From: Anaerofilum hominis
GTDB taxonomy: Bacteria; Bacillota; Clostridia; Oscillospirales; Ruminococcaceae
Length of the DNA: 64,000 nt
Assembly (NCBI RefSeq): GCF_014287275.1
Contig: NZ_JACONZ010000005.1
Location: 1-64,000 of the forward strand
Reading direction: 5' to 3'
In this document: positions 32,657 through 41,469 of the stretch, one piece after another
How positions within the stretch are numbered: the stretch's first letter is position 1
Layout: every line of letters begins with the position of its first letter
Notes under the pieces: generated by a model
Told to the model about the DNA's origin: nothing
Database searches by the model: none
Seen by the model: the letters and a program-made list of their open reading frames with translations, nothing else
Translations under genes and position numbers: made by a program

Positions 32657-34522
32657 TCAGTACCAATCGTGTTTTTCATTGCGATCAAGGGCATTGATCC
32701 GCGCCATCTCCGCTTCGGTCAGTTCAAAATCATAGAGCTCCGTATTCTCCTGAATATGGTCGGGGTTGCTGGAGCCCGGGATCACCACCACCCCTTTTTG
32801 GAGATTCCAGCGGAGGATGACCTGAGCGGAGGATTTGCCGTGGGCCGCAGCGATGCCGGAGATGACCTCGTCCCCCAGCAGCTCGGCGGTGTGGCCTCTG
32901 CCGCCGAGGGGATACCAGCCCTGCACCACGATGCCCAGGCTTTGGATATAGGGGATCACGTCGTTTTCCTGGTAGTAGGGGTGTATCTCATTCTGCACCA
33001 GGGCCGGGGTGATATCCACCCGGGGCAGAAATGCCTCCAGCTCCTCCACATACCAGTTGGACAGGCCGATAGAGCGGAGCTTTCCCTCAGCCACCGCCCG
33101 CTCCATGGCCTGATAAGCGGCCACATCGCCCTCGCCCGGATGGTGCAGCAGCATCATGTCGATGTAATCCAGTCCCATGCTCTCCAGCGCCTGGTCGATA
33201 GCCGCTTCCGCATTGGCAAATTGGCTTGGGTAGAGTTTAGTGATGACGAAAATGTCCTCTCTGGGGATGCCGGACTCCCGCACTGCGCGCCCAACCTCCG
33301 CCTCGTTGTGGTACATATAGGCGGTATCGATAAGCCGGACGCCCCGCTCCAGCGCCGCGGACACGGAGTGAAAACAGGTTTCGCCGGTCAGAGAGTAAGT
33401 CCCCAGGCCGTTGATGGGCATGGCATAGCCGCTGTTGAGCATGACGGTCCTCGTCTCGAAGTCGAATGTCCCGATGCCCGTTGCGGCGGTCGTCCGGGGC
33501 AGCTCCAGTCCGTCGATCCAGTCCGTGATCGTCTCCCGGCTGGTTCCGCCGGGGAACCGCCTGCCGGAGCGCCAGTCTGCTCCGGGCGCCAGGGCGTGGA
33601 GGTTGGTATCGCTGGAGCCGATGCCGCTGCTGTGGGAGGTACAGAACGGCACGATGGTCTTGCCGGAAAAATCATAGCTCTCTAAAAATGTACAGATGAT
33701 TTTGGGCGCCTGGCCGTGCCAGATAGGGTAGCCCAGAAGAACCACATTGTAATCCCCCATGTTCTCCACACTCCCTGAAATCGTGGGGCGGGCGGAAGGA
33801 TCGGACTGTTCCCGGTTGGCCCGGCTGGAACCGTTGGTATAGTTTAAATCATCGGCGGTATAGAGAACCTCCGGCACGATCTCATAGAGGTCGGCGTCCA
33901 GGGAATTGGCCGCGTATTCGGCAAGGGGCCGGGTGGTGCCGGTAGCCGAGAAATAGGCCACCAGCATTTTATTTTCCCCATTGGAATCGGGGATGTTTTC
34001 TGATGTCTGCATTCGGAAGGTCACCTCCGCAGTTCCGTTTCCCACAGCCTCGGCCAATCCGGCCGGGTCGGCGATCCGCCCCAGCCGGGTATAGGCGTAA
34101 GCGCTGTCAAAGCTCTCATAAAACAGTACCAGGCAGTTTGAGCCGTACAGCATCAGGTCTCCGGCCTGAATGGTTCCCGGCTGTTCCGGGTCGGTGGGGA
34201 GGTCCTGCGGGAGATCGTAATATTTTTCGTTGCCGTTCAGCTCCTCCATGGTCACAGTGAGAGGCAGCCGCGCCGCCAGCGCGCGGACGGCGGCGTTCTC
34301 CTCCAATACGGCAGTAAAGTCCTTACCACCCACCGAGATTTGGAGCGCATTCCCGTGCGGAGTTTCATTGGCGGCGTCTGCAGATGCCTCTGCAATGCTG
34401 GAAGAATAGCCGTCCTCCAAAGCGGTGGAGGATTCGAATCGATTTTCCGCCGTGCAGGCCGACAGTGTCAGCAGAGTCAGCGTGCAGAGTGCCAGCGCCA
34501 GGGACAAAAATCGTCTTCTCAT
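32657..34522 (-). CDS. Three-domain lipoprotein: cyclophilin-like, flavodoxin, aldo-keto reductase
   Basis: 621 aa. A lipoprotein signal ends in TLSAC with Cys23. Residues about 58-165 resemble the cyclophilin-like domain (LQISVGGKDFTAVLEENAAVRALAARLPLTVTMEELNGNEKYYDLP). Residues about 180-345 are a flavodoxin with the FMN-phosphate loop YFSATGTTRPLA and GYPIWHGQAP. Residues about 350-621 are an aldo-keto reductase with the catalytic tetrad residues in DTAYMY, ITKLY and LLHHP. If exported, access to NADPH outside the cell is a puzzle; the signal could also be remnant. It is the last gene of the LysR-linked cluster and overlaps the preceding gene by 4 nt. Confidence 0.82.
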   Translation of the reverse strand: MRRRFLSLALALCTLTLLTLSACTAENRFESSTALEDGYSSSIAEASADAANETPHGNALQISVGGKDFTAVLEENAAVRALAARLPLTVTMEELNGNEKYYDLPQDLPTDPEQPGTIQAGDLMLYGSNCLVLFYESFDSAYAYTRLGRIADPAGLAEAVGNGTAEVTFRMQTSENIPDSNGENKMLVAYFSATGTTRPLAEYAANSLDADLYEIVPEVLYTADDLNYTNGSSRANREQSDPSARPTISGSVENMGDYNVVLLGYPIWHGQAPKIICTFLESYDFSGKTIVPFCTSHSSGIGSSDTNLHALAPGADWRSGRRFPGGTSRETITDWIDGLELPRTTAATGIGTFDFETRTVMLNSGYAMPINGLGTYSLTGETCFHSVSAALERGVRLIDTAYMYHNEAEVGRAVRESGIPREDIFVITKLYPSQFANAEAAIDQALESMGLDYIDMMLLHHPGEGDVAAYQAMERAVAEGKLRSIGLSNWYVEELEAFLPRVDITPALVQNEIHPYYQENDVIPYIQSLGIVVQGWYPLGGRGHTAELLGDEVISGIAAAHGKSSAQVILRWNLQKGVVVIPGSSNPDHIQENTELYDFELTEAEMARINALDRNEKHDWY

Positions 34523-35079
34523 GAGCCGCCTCCCGTTCCTAAGCTCCGTCCCATCTGGGCTGCCTGCTCCAAAAGATCGGGACGGGCTTGGATCGCGCCG
34601 GGCGCGTCCGCGCCCGTGCCCCGTACCACACCGGAGAGGTGGGCCCGCTCAAAGCAGGAGATCCAGCCCTCCAACCCCTTTACCGCACCGTCCATAGCGC
34701 CCTCATCCTCATCCGCCGCCGTCGCCAGCAGGTAAATATTCCGGAAGGCGTACTCCGCCGGGAACAAGGGATTGGTGCGGTCGAGCAGGGTCTTCATCTG
34801 GCCGCTCATTTCATAGAAGTAGATGGGGGTGGCGAAGACCAGCACGTCGGCACGGCGTATCTTCTCCAGAATGTCCCCCATATTGTCATGGATGACGCAG
34901 CGTTTTGTTGTTTGGCAGGCCAGGCATCCCCGGCAAAACTCGATGTTCTTATCATACAAGCAGATTTTTTCCGTCTCATGCCCCGCCTTTGCCGCTCCTG
35001 CCAGGAAAGCATCGGCCAGAAGCTCTGAGTTTCCGCCCCGCCGGGGGCTGGTGGACAGGGCCAGAATTCTCTTTTTCAT
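34519..35079 (-). CDS. Flavodoxin-family NAD(P)H-dependent FMN oxidoreductase
   Basis: 186 aa. FMN-binding loop [17 protein letters not shown] at the N-terminus, [55 protein letters not shown] in the middle, which is the NADPH-dependent FMN reductase/iron-sulfur flavoprotein-like pattern with a Cys-x-x-Cys. It overlaps both neighbours by 4 nt, so it is translationally coupled. Confidence 0.87.
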   Translation of the reverse strand: MKKRILALSTSPRRGGNSELLADAFLAGAAKAGHETEKICLYDKNIEFCRGCLACQTTKRCVIHDNMGDILEKIRRADVLVFATPIYFYEMSGQMKTLLDRTNPLFPAEYAFRNIYLLATAADEDEGAMDGAVKGLEGWISCFERAHLSGVVRGTGADAPGAIQARPDLLEQAAQMGRSLGTGGGS

Positions 35080-35630
35080 TCTGCTGCCTCCGTTTCGATT
35101 CGTTTGAGGACCCGGGCGGGTACGCCGCCCACCACCACGTTCGGCGGCACGTCCTTCGTTACTACCGCCCCTGCGGCCACGATGGCTCCGTCCCCGATGG
35201 TGACCCCGGGGACCACGGCGGCATTGGCCCCGATCCAGACATTTTTACCCAGAACGATGGGACCCGGGTGGAGGATGTGGCGCTTGGCCGGGTCCTCATC
35301 GTGGTTGAGGGTGGCCAGCACCACGTTGTGGCCGATGAGAGCGCCGTCCCCCAGGACGATGCCGCCCTGGTCCTGGAATCGGCAGCCGGTGTTGATGAAG
35401 ACGTTTTTGCCCACCGTGATGTTCTGGCCGTAGTCGGTGTAGAAGGGCGGGAATAGGCAAAAGGTCTCATCCACCGGCTGGTCGATGAGCTGAAAGAACA
35501 GCTCCCGCACCCGCTCTGGGGTGTGGTAAGCTCCGTTCAGTTCCATGGTCAGGCGGAGCGCCCGCTGGCTGGCGGCGCGCATGACTCCCGGGTCTTTGAG
35601 TCCGGTCGTGATCTGGTCATCAGGCTTCAT
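35076..35630 (-). CDS. Sugar O-acetyltransferase (maltose acetyltransferase type)
   Basis: 184 aa. An N-terminal Mac-like segment (residues about 20-60) and a left-handed beta-helix with hexapeptide repeats: [47 protein letters not shown] and [51 protein letters not shown]. Catalytic His in NHDED. Acetylates sugars or related alcohols with acetyl-CoA. Lies within the redox cluster between the alcohol dehydrogenase and the flavodoxin gene. Confidence 0.88.
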   Translation of the reverse strand: MKPDDQITTGLKDPGVMRAASQRALRLTMELNGAYHTPERVRELFFQLIDQPVDETFCLFPPFYTDYGQNITVGKNVFINTGCRFQDQGGIVLGDGALIGHNVVLATLNHDEDPAKRHILHPGPIVLGKNVWIGANAAVVPGVTIGDGAIVAAGAVVTKDVPPNVVVGGVPARVLKRIETEAAE

Positions 35631-35645
35631 TGCAGGATCTCCTCA

Positions 35646-36821
35646 TCAGCGGTAGGACTTGCGGAAAATCTCCGCGCAGTCCTTGTCGGTCATCTCGCAG
35701 GGGTTGGCGGCGAACAGGCCGCCCTGCATGGAGCGGGCCCCCTTGGCCAAGGTCATGGCTTCCTCCGGCACAAAGCCGTAGTCACTCATCTTCAGATCGG
35801 CCACGCCACAATCCTGCTGCAGTTTCGTCAGGGCGGTGATGAAGTCCTCCGGCCTGTCGGCGGTGGGAATACCCATAACCCGCGCCATTTTGACAAATTG
35901 TCCGTCGCAGGCGCGGCGCTCGATGAAGAACTGGGCAAACGCCCTGGAGATCATGATAAGGCCCGCGCCGTGCGGCAGCTCGTGGTGATAGGCGCTCATG
36001 GCGTGTTCCATGGAGTGCTAGGCGGTGGTGCTGGTGAGCTGCATGGTCATCCCCGCCAGGGTGCTGCCGTAGGCCACATGCTCCCGGGCCTCCAGATCGT
36101 TTCCGTCCTTGACCGCCCGGGGCAGATATTGGGCGATGTGCCCGATGGCGGAGAGGGCCAGCGTCTCGCTCAGGAGATTGACGCCCTTGCTCATCATGAC
36201 CTCTGTATTGTGGAACAGGGCGTCGAAGCCCTGATAAGCGGTATACTTAGGCGGCACAGTGCGCATCAGCTCCGGGTCCACCACCGCCAGCACCGGGGTC
36301 AGAGAGGGGTGCCCGCCGAAGCCGATCTTCTCGCGGGTGTCCGGGTTAGAGATAACGCCCCAGAAGTTGATCTCTGAGCCAGTTCCGGCGGTGAGGGTGA
36401 CGGTGACGATGGGCAGGCCAGGATTTGCCAGGGGCAGCCCCTTGCCGGTGCCGCCCTGCACATAGTCCCACAGGTCGCCGGGGTTGGCGGCCATGGCGGA
36501 GATGGCGACGGAGGCGTCCAGCACTGCGCCGCCGCCCACGGCCAGGATGAAGTCGCAGCCGTTGTCCCTGGCAAAGGCCGCCCCCTCCATAACGATGCTC
36601 TTGAGGGGGTTCTCCATGATTTTTGCGAACTCGGCCCACGCCACGCCCGCCTCCCTGAGTTGGGCGGTCACCTTGCCATAGGCGCCGCTGACCTGGGCGG
36701 ACTTGCCGCCGGACAGCAGCAGCAGCGCCTTTTTACCCGGCAGCGTTTGCTGGCTCAGCGCGGCGATGCTGCCGCTGCCGAAGATCAGATGAGTGGGGTT
36801 GTGAAAATCAAATTGGATCAT
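35646..36821 (-). pseudogene. Iron-containing alcohol dehydrogenase interrupted by an in-frame TAG
   Basis: About 390 codons in one frame from ATG 36821 (AGGAGG upstream) to 35646, with a single TAG at 36018-36020. The N-terminal part has IFGSGSIAAL, ILAVGGGAVLDASVAISAM, GTGSEINFWGVISN and EALFHNTEVMMSKG-like segments. The stop falls in STTA-stop-HSMEHAMSAYHHELPHG, just before the conserved His residues that bind iron. The downstream frame continues intact for 121 codons after the stop. GAG to TAG would explain it. Otherwise family-typical, so either a recent nonsense mutation, a sequence error or readthrough. Confidence 0.85.
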
Positions 36822-37066
36822 TGAGATTCCTCCTGACGCTGTTCTTTTTCTGTTTGATAGACAAGGTAGTCCAGGCAGTCTATCTGTTTTTGATTTCGGT
36901 GGACCGCATCCAGCAGGGCTTTCCGATGACCGGCGAGCAGCCGGAGCAGTTCGGACGTTTTCCCGTTTTGGGATAGAGCAATACACTGCTGGACTGTCTC
37001 CCGGCCGCAGCCCGCGTCCATCAGATTCTGATAGAGGATGCCTTGGATGTCTAACGCTTCCGCCAT
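36818..37066 (-). CDS. Small uncharacterised protein heading the redox operon
   Basis: 82 aa, acidic and helical. ATG 37066 has GGGAGGTGG upstream. Sequence shows DIQGILYQNLMDAGCGRETVQQCIALSQNGKTSELLRLLAGHRKALLDAVHRNQKQIDCLDYLVYQTEKE: two or three helices, reminiscent of the effector-end helices of MerR-type regulators, but there is no DNA-binding domain. I do not assign a function. Its end overlaps the alcohol dehydrogenase start by 4 nt. Confidence 0.7.
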   Translation of the reverse strand: MAEALDIQGILYQNLMDAGCGRETVQQCIALSQNGKTSELLRLLAGHRKALLDAVHRNQKQIDCLDYLVYQTEKEQRQEESQ

Positions 37067-37088
37067 GGTACCACCTCCCGCTGTCCTG

Positions 37089-37117
37089 AGTATAAGGCCA
37101 CCATCCAGAAATATCAA
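37089..37117 (-). promoter_or_regulatory. Promoter of the redox operon with LysR-type palindrome
   Basis: On the minus strand TTGATA (37112-37117), 17-bp spacer, TATACT (37089-37094). The perfect palindrome CAAATATTTG (37115-37124) overlaps the -35 box, a usual position for a LysR activation or repression site. Confidence 0.7.
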
Positions 37118-37140
37118 ATATTTGTTTTCTATATCTAATT

Positions 37141-37173
37141 ATTCTTGAAAAGAATAACTGTCTCTGTTATTAT
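37141..37173 (+). promoter_or_regulatory. Promoter of the LysR gene with inverted repeat
   Basis: TTGAAA (37145-37150), 17-bp spacer, TATTAT (37168-37173). ATTCTT-GAA-AAGAAT (37141-37155) is an inverted repeat over the -35 box and may serve autorepression. Confidence 0.7.
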
Positions 37174-37192
37174 AGTCAAAGGAGGTATCTAT

Positions 37193-38068
37193 ATGGAACT
37201 TCGTGTCCTGCGCTATTTTCTGGAGATTGCCCGGGAGGGAAGCATCACCCGGGCGGCGGAACGCCTCCATGTGTCACAGCCCACCCTATCCAAGCAGCTC
37301 AAGGACCTGGAAGCGGAGCTGGGCAAAAAGCTGTTTGTGCGCAGCAATTACAGCGTCAAGCTGACCGACGAGGGGATGCTTCTGCGCAAACGGGCGGAGG
37401 ACATCCTGGAGATGGCGGACAAGACCGCTGATGAATTCAAGGCCCTGGGGGAGATCGCCGGCGGGGATATCCGCATCGGCTGCGCCGAGTCCGACGGGGT
37501 CAAGTACCTGGCCCGGTGTGTCAAATCCCTGCAGGAGCAGTACCCGCGCATCCGGCTTCACCTGTACAGCGGCAACACCGAGGATGTGTCGGAGCGGCTG
37601 GACAAGGGGCTGCTGGACTTCGCGGTCCTCGCCCAGGAAGTGGACCTGTCCAAATACAATTATCTGGAGGTCCCCTACAGCGACCGCTGGGGCCTTGTGA
37701 TGCGAAAGGACAGCCCCCTTGCCAAAAAAGAGGCTGTCCAAATGGAGGATCTATTGAACCTGCCGCTGATCTGCTCCCGGCAGGGCATCACAGAGGATTT
37801 CCCAAAGTGGTTTGGGGAAAAAGTGGACCGGCTCAACATCGTCGGAACCTTTAATCTTGCCTATAACGCCGGGGTCCTGGTGCGGGAAGGCATGGGCTAT
37901 GCCCTGTCGTTTGACAAGCTGATCAACACCGGTCCTGACAGCGAGCTGTGCTTTCGGCCGCTCATGCCTGCGCTGGAAACGAAACTGTATCTTGTCTGGA
38001 AAAAGTATCAAGTGTTTACAGGGATTGCCGAAGTGTTTTTGAAACGCTTGCGGCGGGATCTAACTTAA
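37193..38068 (+). CDS. LysR-family transcriptional regulator
   Basis: 291 aa. N-terminal winged helix MELRVLRYFLEIAREGSITRAAERLHVSQPTLSKQLKDLEAELGKKLFVR followed by a linker helix and a periplasmic-binding-like effector domain (GDIRIGCAESDGVKYLARCVKSLQEQYPRIRLHLYSG). ATG 37193 has AAAGGAGG. Divergently transcribed from the redox operon at 32657-37066, with palindromes over both promoters, so it very likely regulates that operon. Effector unknown. Confidence 0.92.
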   Translation: MELRVLRYFLEIAREGSITRAAERLHVSQPTLSKQLKDLEAELGKKLFVRSNYSVKLTDEGMLLRKRAEDILEMADKTADEFKALGEIAGGDIRIGCAESDGVKYLARCVKSLQEQYPRIRLHLYSGNTEDVSERLDKGLLDFAVLAQEVDLSKYNYLEVPYSDRWGLVMRKDSPLAKKEAVQMEDLLNLPLICSRQGITEDFPKWFGEKVDRLNIVGTFNLAYNAGVLVREGMGYALSFDKLINTGPDSELCFRPLMPALETKLYLVWKKYQVFTGIAEVFLKRLRRDLT

Positions 38069-38095
38069 CCTTTGACGTTAGCGGCACCCGGATAA

Positions 38096-38133
38096 AGCAC
38101 AAGGGCGGTCCATTCAGGCACCGCCCTTGTGCT
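38096..38133 (+). terminator. Terminator of the LysR gene
   Basis: AGCACAAGGGCGGT pairs with ACCGCCCTTGTGCT, followed by a T-rich tract from 38134. Confidence 0.85.
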
Positions 38134-38236
38134 TTACTTTCAGTTTTTCTTTTTTCACCCCTGCCGTGCTCTCCGGCGGCTGGGGGCTCAATCTCTGCCG
38201 GAGGGAAAGCAGGGAGACGGAGCTCCAAAATTTAAA

Positions 38237-38268
38237 GGCCCCCAACTTTTTCTAAGTTGAGGGCCTTA
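38237..38268. terminator. Second hairpin downstream of tRNA-Arg
   Basis: AAGGCCCCCAACTT pairs with AAGTTGAGGGCCTT around a 5-nt loop. It lies between the LysR terminator and the tRNA-Arg terminator. It may be a back-up terminator; T-runs are short. Confidence 0.55.
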
Positions 38269-38284
38269 TAAGGCTTAAAAACGC

Positions 38285-38301
38285 CGGCTTTTTGAGCCGG
38301 A
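38285..38301. terminator. Terminator of tRNA-Arg
   Basis: CCGGCT/AGCCGG stem with an A/T-rich loop, followed on the minus strand by GTTTTT and on the plus strand by a seven-T run after ATA. Confidence 0.7.
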
Positions 38302-38322
38302 TATTTTTTTGCCTTGTACTTT

Positions 38323-38399
38323 TGGTGCGCCCGACAGGATTCGAACCTGCGGCCTTCCGGGTCGGAGCCGAACGCTCTATCCAACTGAGCTACGGACGC
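38323..38399 (-). tRNA. tRNA-Arg (anticodon CCG)
   Basis: 77 nt with encoded CCA. Acceptor GCGTCCG/CGGGCGC, D-arm GCTC...GAGC, anticodon stem TTCGG/CCGGA with loop CTCCGAC giving anticodon CCG, variable AGGCC, T-arm GCAGG-TTCGAAT-CCTGT. Reads CGG codons, which are expected to be common in this GC-rich genome. Confidence 0.95.
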
Positions 38400-38603
38400 A
38401 TAATAAAAGCCTGCACCTGCAGTGCATTTATTATCATACCATAAATTTTGATTTTTGCAAGCGCTGCGGCGGCTTTTGTGCCAAAACGGGCGGCTGCCTT
38501 TGCGCCGCGCGCCGCCCCAGGCGGCTGTTTCCGCCCGGCGGGCAGCCCGCGCCGGGCCGATATTAAGATGGTATTAAAATGCGCCGGTTTTTGCAGCCCC
38601 TCA

Positions 38604-38632
38604 TTGCCATTTGGGGCGGGGTGGGCTATAAT
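38604..38632 (+). promoter_or_regulatory. Promoter of the TrkA-type gene pair
   Basis: TTGCCA (38604-38609), 17-bp spacer, perfect TATAAT (38627-38632), about 90 bp upstream of the TTG start. Otherwise 38400-38600 shows no gene. Confidence 0.75.
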
Positions 38633-38723
38633 GGGGGTGCTCTGCCGACAGCGGTCCTGCGGGGCCCGCGGGACCGCCGTCTTTCGGCGCTGCGATTATA
38701 TCACATTCTGAGGTGAAATTGTT

Positions 38724-39146
38724 TTGAATATCCTGATTGTGGGCTGCGGTAAGGTGGGTTCTTACCTGGCGCGGGTCCTGGAAAATCTTGGACACGATAT
38801 CTCCATCGTGGACAAAAGCGCTTCCGCCCTGGACGCGTCGGACAACGTGCGCCTTGCCGGCTTCGGCGGCCTGTGCGTCTGCGGCGAGCCCATCGACGTG
38901 GACGTGCTGCGCTCGGCCGGGATCGAGAGCTGCGACGCGGTGGTGGCGGTCACCCCCAACGACAACACCAACATCATGGTCGCGGAGGTCGCCACCAAGA
39001 TCTTCGGCGTGCGCAACGTCACCGCCCGCATCTACGACCCCGCCCGGCAGGAGGTCTTTTCCGACCGGATGGATATCCAGACCATCTGTCCCACCACCCT
39101 CACGGTGGATTCCCTGCTGAATTCCATGCTGAAAGAGGAGGAGTGA
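38724..39146 (+). CDS. TrkA-type K+ uptake regulator, RCK_N domain only
   Basis: 140 aa. A Rossmann NAD(H)-binding domain with NILIVGCGKVGSYLARVLENLGHDISIVDKS (GxGxxG near residues 7-12) and CDAVVAVTPNDNTNIMVAEVATKIFG. There is no C-terminal RCK_C domain. The only plausible start is TTG 38724 with GAGGTG upstream. It lies 2 nt before a full-length partner, so a two-chain gating complex is likely. The potassium pore subunit is not in the window. Confidence 0.85.
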   Translation: MNILIVGCGKVGSYLARVLENLGHDISIVDKSASALDASDNVRLAGFGGLCVCGEPIDVDVLRSAGIESCDAVVAVTPNDNTNIMVAEVATKIFGVRNVTARIYDPARQEVFSDRMDIQTICPTTLTVDSLLNSMLKEEE

Positions 39147-39148
39147 GC

Positions 39149-39817
39149 ATGCGCGTTTGCGTTGTGGGCGGCGGCAAGGTCGGCTTTTATCTGTCCAAGA
39201 CCCTCATGGAGCACGGCCATGAGCCCATCATCATCGAGATCGACGAGCACACCTGCGCCCGGCTGGCTGACAGCCTGGACTTCCCGGTCGTCCACGGGGA
39301 CGGCACCCTGGTGGAGATCCTGGAGCTGGCCAAGATCGGCAGCTGTCAGGCCCTGATCGGCGTCACCGGCAGGGACGAGAGCAACCTGATCGCCTGCCAG
39401 TTGGCCAAAAAAGTGTTCGGCGTCAAAAAGACGGTGGCCCGGGTCAACAACCCCAAAAACGCGCGGGTGCTCAAAGCCCTGGGCGTGGACATCGCGGTCA
39501 GCAGCACCGACAACATCGCCCACCTGATCGAGCGCGAGGTGGAGACCGACGCCATCCATCACCTGCTCAGCATCGCCGGGGGCGACGCCGCCCTCACCGA
39601 GGTGCTGCTGCCGGAGGATTTCAAATACGCCGGCCGCACGCTGGCCGAGCTGGACATCCCCCACGAGGTGGTCATCGTCTTTCTCACCCGCGGACAGGAG
39701 CTCATCATCCCGCGCGGCAATACCACGCTGCAGGGCGGGGACAAGGTCGTCTGCGTGGCACGGAACACCGCATTTCACGATCTGGCAAAAAAGTGGGACC
39801 TGCAGGAGCATCAGTAA
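39149..39817 (+). CDS. TrkA-type K+ uptake regulator, RCK_N plus RCK_C
   Basis: 222 aa. MRVCVVGGGKVGFYLSKTLMEHGHEPIIIEIDE is the nucleotide-binding motif with a terminal acidic residue fitting NAD(H). Residues about 145-215 are an RCK_C domain (LTEVLLPEDFKYAGRTLAELDIPHEVVIVFLTRGQELIIPRGNTTLQGGDKVV). ATG 39149 has GAGGAGGAG. Peripheral membrane protein gating a TrkH/KtrB-type channel. Confidence 0.9.
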   Translation: MRVCVVGGGKVGFYLSKTLMEHGHEPIIIEIDEHTCARLADSLDFPVVHGDGTLVEILELAKIGSCQALIGVTGRDESNLIACQLAKKVFGVKKTVARVNNPKNARVLKALGVDIAVSSTDNIAHLIEREVETDAIHHLLSIAGGDAALTEVLLPEDFKYAGRTLAELDIPHEVVIVFLTRGQELIIPRGNTTLQGGDKVVCVARNTAFHDLAKKWDLQEHQ

Positions 39818-39856
39818 AGCCTGCGGGCCCGCCCAGGATCTTTCCGCCGGCCCGGA

Positions 39857-39887
39857 CCGCGGAGCAGCTGCTCCGCGGCCCTTTTTT
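39857..39887 (+). terminator. Terminator of the TrkA pair
   Basis: Perfect 22-bp palindrome CCGCGGAGCAG/CTGCTCCGCGG (39857-39878) followed by CCC and a T-run (39882-39887). Confidence 0.85.
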
Positions 39888-39955
39888 GCCCCTTTGCCCG
39901 GCCGCAGGGTCGATTTTTCCCGTTTCGTGACCTTTTCTTCCGGCGGCATATTCTG

Positions 39956-39961
39956 TATAAT
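39956..39961 (+). promoter_or_regulatory. -10 element for the DUF4340 operon
   Basis: A perfect TATAAT (39956-39961) lies about 50 bp before the ATG at 40013. The -35 is poor (TTTTCT at 39933-39938 at 17 bp). Confidence 0.45.
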
Positions 39962-40012
39962 AAAAGGTACGATAAGTGATGCGGGGCGATCCCGTTTTCT
40001 GCGGAGGCTCTC

Positions 40013-41440
40013 ATGAAAATCAACAAGCAGTTCCTTACGGCCCTGCTGGTCTTTCTGGTACTGGGAATAGGCACCCTGTTGCTGTTCTTCTTTCTTCCCC
40101 CCGCCGCGCACGGCGCCGCCGCCGAGCCGGTGACCCTTTCCGACCGGGCGCAGAACGCCTTTGTGTCGGCGGAGATCACCAATGCCGGCGGCCGCTATGT
40201 GGTCACGGCGGAGGACGGCATTTTTTCCTGCGATCTGCTTACCGGCCTGCCGGTGTCGCAGGCGGCGTTCGAGCGGCTGGCGCAGGAGTGTACCAGCCTG
40301 ACCGCCGACCGGCCGGCGCCCGCCCCGGATGAGGACGCGGCGCCCGATTACGGTTTCGAGCACCCACTGGCGCAGGCAAGGGCCGTCTACTCCGACGGCA
40401 GCGGCATTTTTATCGAGGTGGGCGCCCAGATCGCGGGCACCGATCAGTACTACATCCGCGTGGACCACTCCGCTTCCGTCTATCTGATCGGCAGGGAGGC
40501 GATCCGCTGTCTGCTGGCGGATATCAGCGCCTATCTAGACCTCTCCCTTACCCCGGACGGGGTGGACGAGGACACCCTGCCCAGCAGCATTTCCGTCTTC
40601 AGCGGCGCGCGCTCCCTGCAGCTGGAAAAGCTGGCTCTTCCCGAGACCGACGGCGCGGGGTTTTCTTACCGCTACCGCCTTTCCGGCAGCCGGCCCGCCT
40701 ATGTCGACCCCGACGCCTATGAGACCTATTTCGGCGGCCTGGGAGGCCTGGAAGCCGACGGCGTGGTCACCATGCGCCCCACCGCGGTGGACCTGAAAGA
40801 ATACGGCCTTGCCGACGAGGACGCCTGCGACGGCATCTCCTTTACGATGCTGGGGCAAACGGTGCGGCTGCGGCTGGGCCGCCTCAGCGGCGATTTCTAT
40901 TATGTGCTGCGCGAGGGGGTCCCCGCGATCTACCGTCTTTCACGGCTGGCGGTCACCTGGGACGACGCGGACGAGTACGCGCTCATGAGCCGCTATCTGA
41001 TGGCCCCCGACCCCGACAAGGTGCAGGAGATCCTGATCGAGGGGGGCGGCGCCAGCTATCACTTCACGCTGGATAACGGCTTTGTCTCTCTGGACGGCGC
41101 CCCGCTGACCGCCGATACTTTCGACAGCTTTTACGCCCTGCTCTGCTCGCTGCGGGCGGAATACAAGCTGGGCGACCCGGCGCAAAATATCCCGCCCGAT
41201 CTCACCGTCACCTTTGTCTATACCGACCCGGCGGGGCCCGCCTCCTCCCCCGCGCCCGACGGCGCGCAGGACTCTTTCTACCGCACCGACGTCATCCGCT
41301 TTATCCCCTACGGCCCCAAGCGGCACGCCATCGAGATCAACGGCGCCGCCCTTTACGCGGTGCGCAGCACCTATGTCACCAAGGTGCTGGGGGTACTGGC
41401 CACGCTGCAGGACGGCCAGATCGTCTCCGCCGTCTGGTGA
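40013..41440 (+). CDS. DUF4340 domain protein
   Basis: 475 aa. One N-terminal membrane anchor (residues about 8-30) and a large extracellular part with repeated beta-rich segments, matching DUF4340 in the C-terminal half (YRLSRLAVTWDDADEYALMSRYLMAPDPDKVQEILIEGGGASYHFTLDNG). DUF4340 proteins often accompany ABC exporters of the Gld type; none is present here. The next two genes are YdbS/YdbT-like membrane proteins 29 bp downstream. Function unknown. Confidence 0.75.
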   Translation: MKINKQFLTALLVFLVLGIGTLLLFFFLPPAAHGAAAEPVTLSDRAQNAFVSAEITNAGGRYVVTAEDGIFSCDLLTGLPVSQAAFERLAQECTSLTADRPAPAPDEDAAPDYGFEHPLAQARAVYSDGSGIFIEVGAQIAGTDQYYIRVDHSASVYLIGREAIRCLLADISAYLDLSLTPDGVDEDTLPSSISVFSGARSLQLEKLALPETDGAGFSYRYRLSGSRPAYVDPDAYETYFGGLGGLEADGVVTMRPTAVDLKEYGLADEDACDGISFTMLGQTVRLRLGRLSGDFYYVLREGVPAIYRLSRLAVTWDDADEYALMSRYLMAPDPDKVQEILIEGGGASYHFTLDNGFVSLDGAPLTADTFDSFYALLCSLRAEYKLGDPAQNIPPDLTVTFVYTDPAGPASSPAPDGAQDSFYRTDVIRFIPYGPKRHAIEINGAALYAVRSTYVTKVLGVLATLQDGQIVSAVW

Positions 41441-41469
41441 ATGGAGTTTTACAAAAAGGAGTATTTTGA

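Noticed and set aside
36015..36023. Pyrrolysine or other programmed UAG decoding in the alcohol dehydrogenase
   Set aside because: No pyl genes or suppressor tRNA in the window, and the family position normally has an ordinary residue such as Glu.
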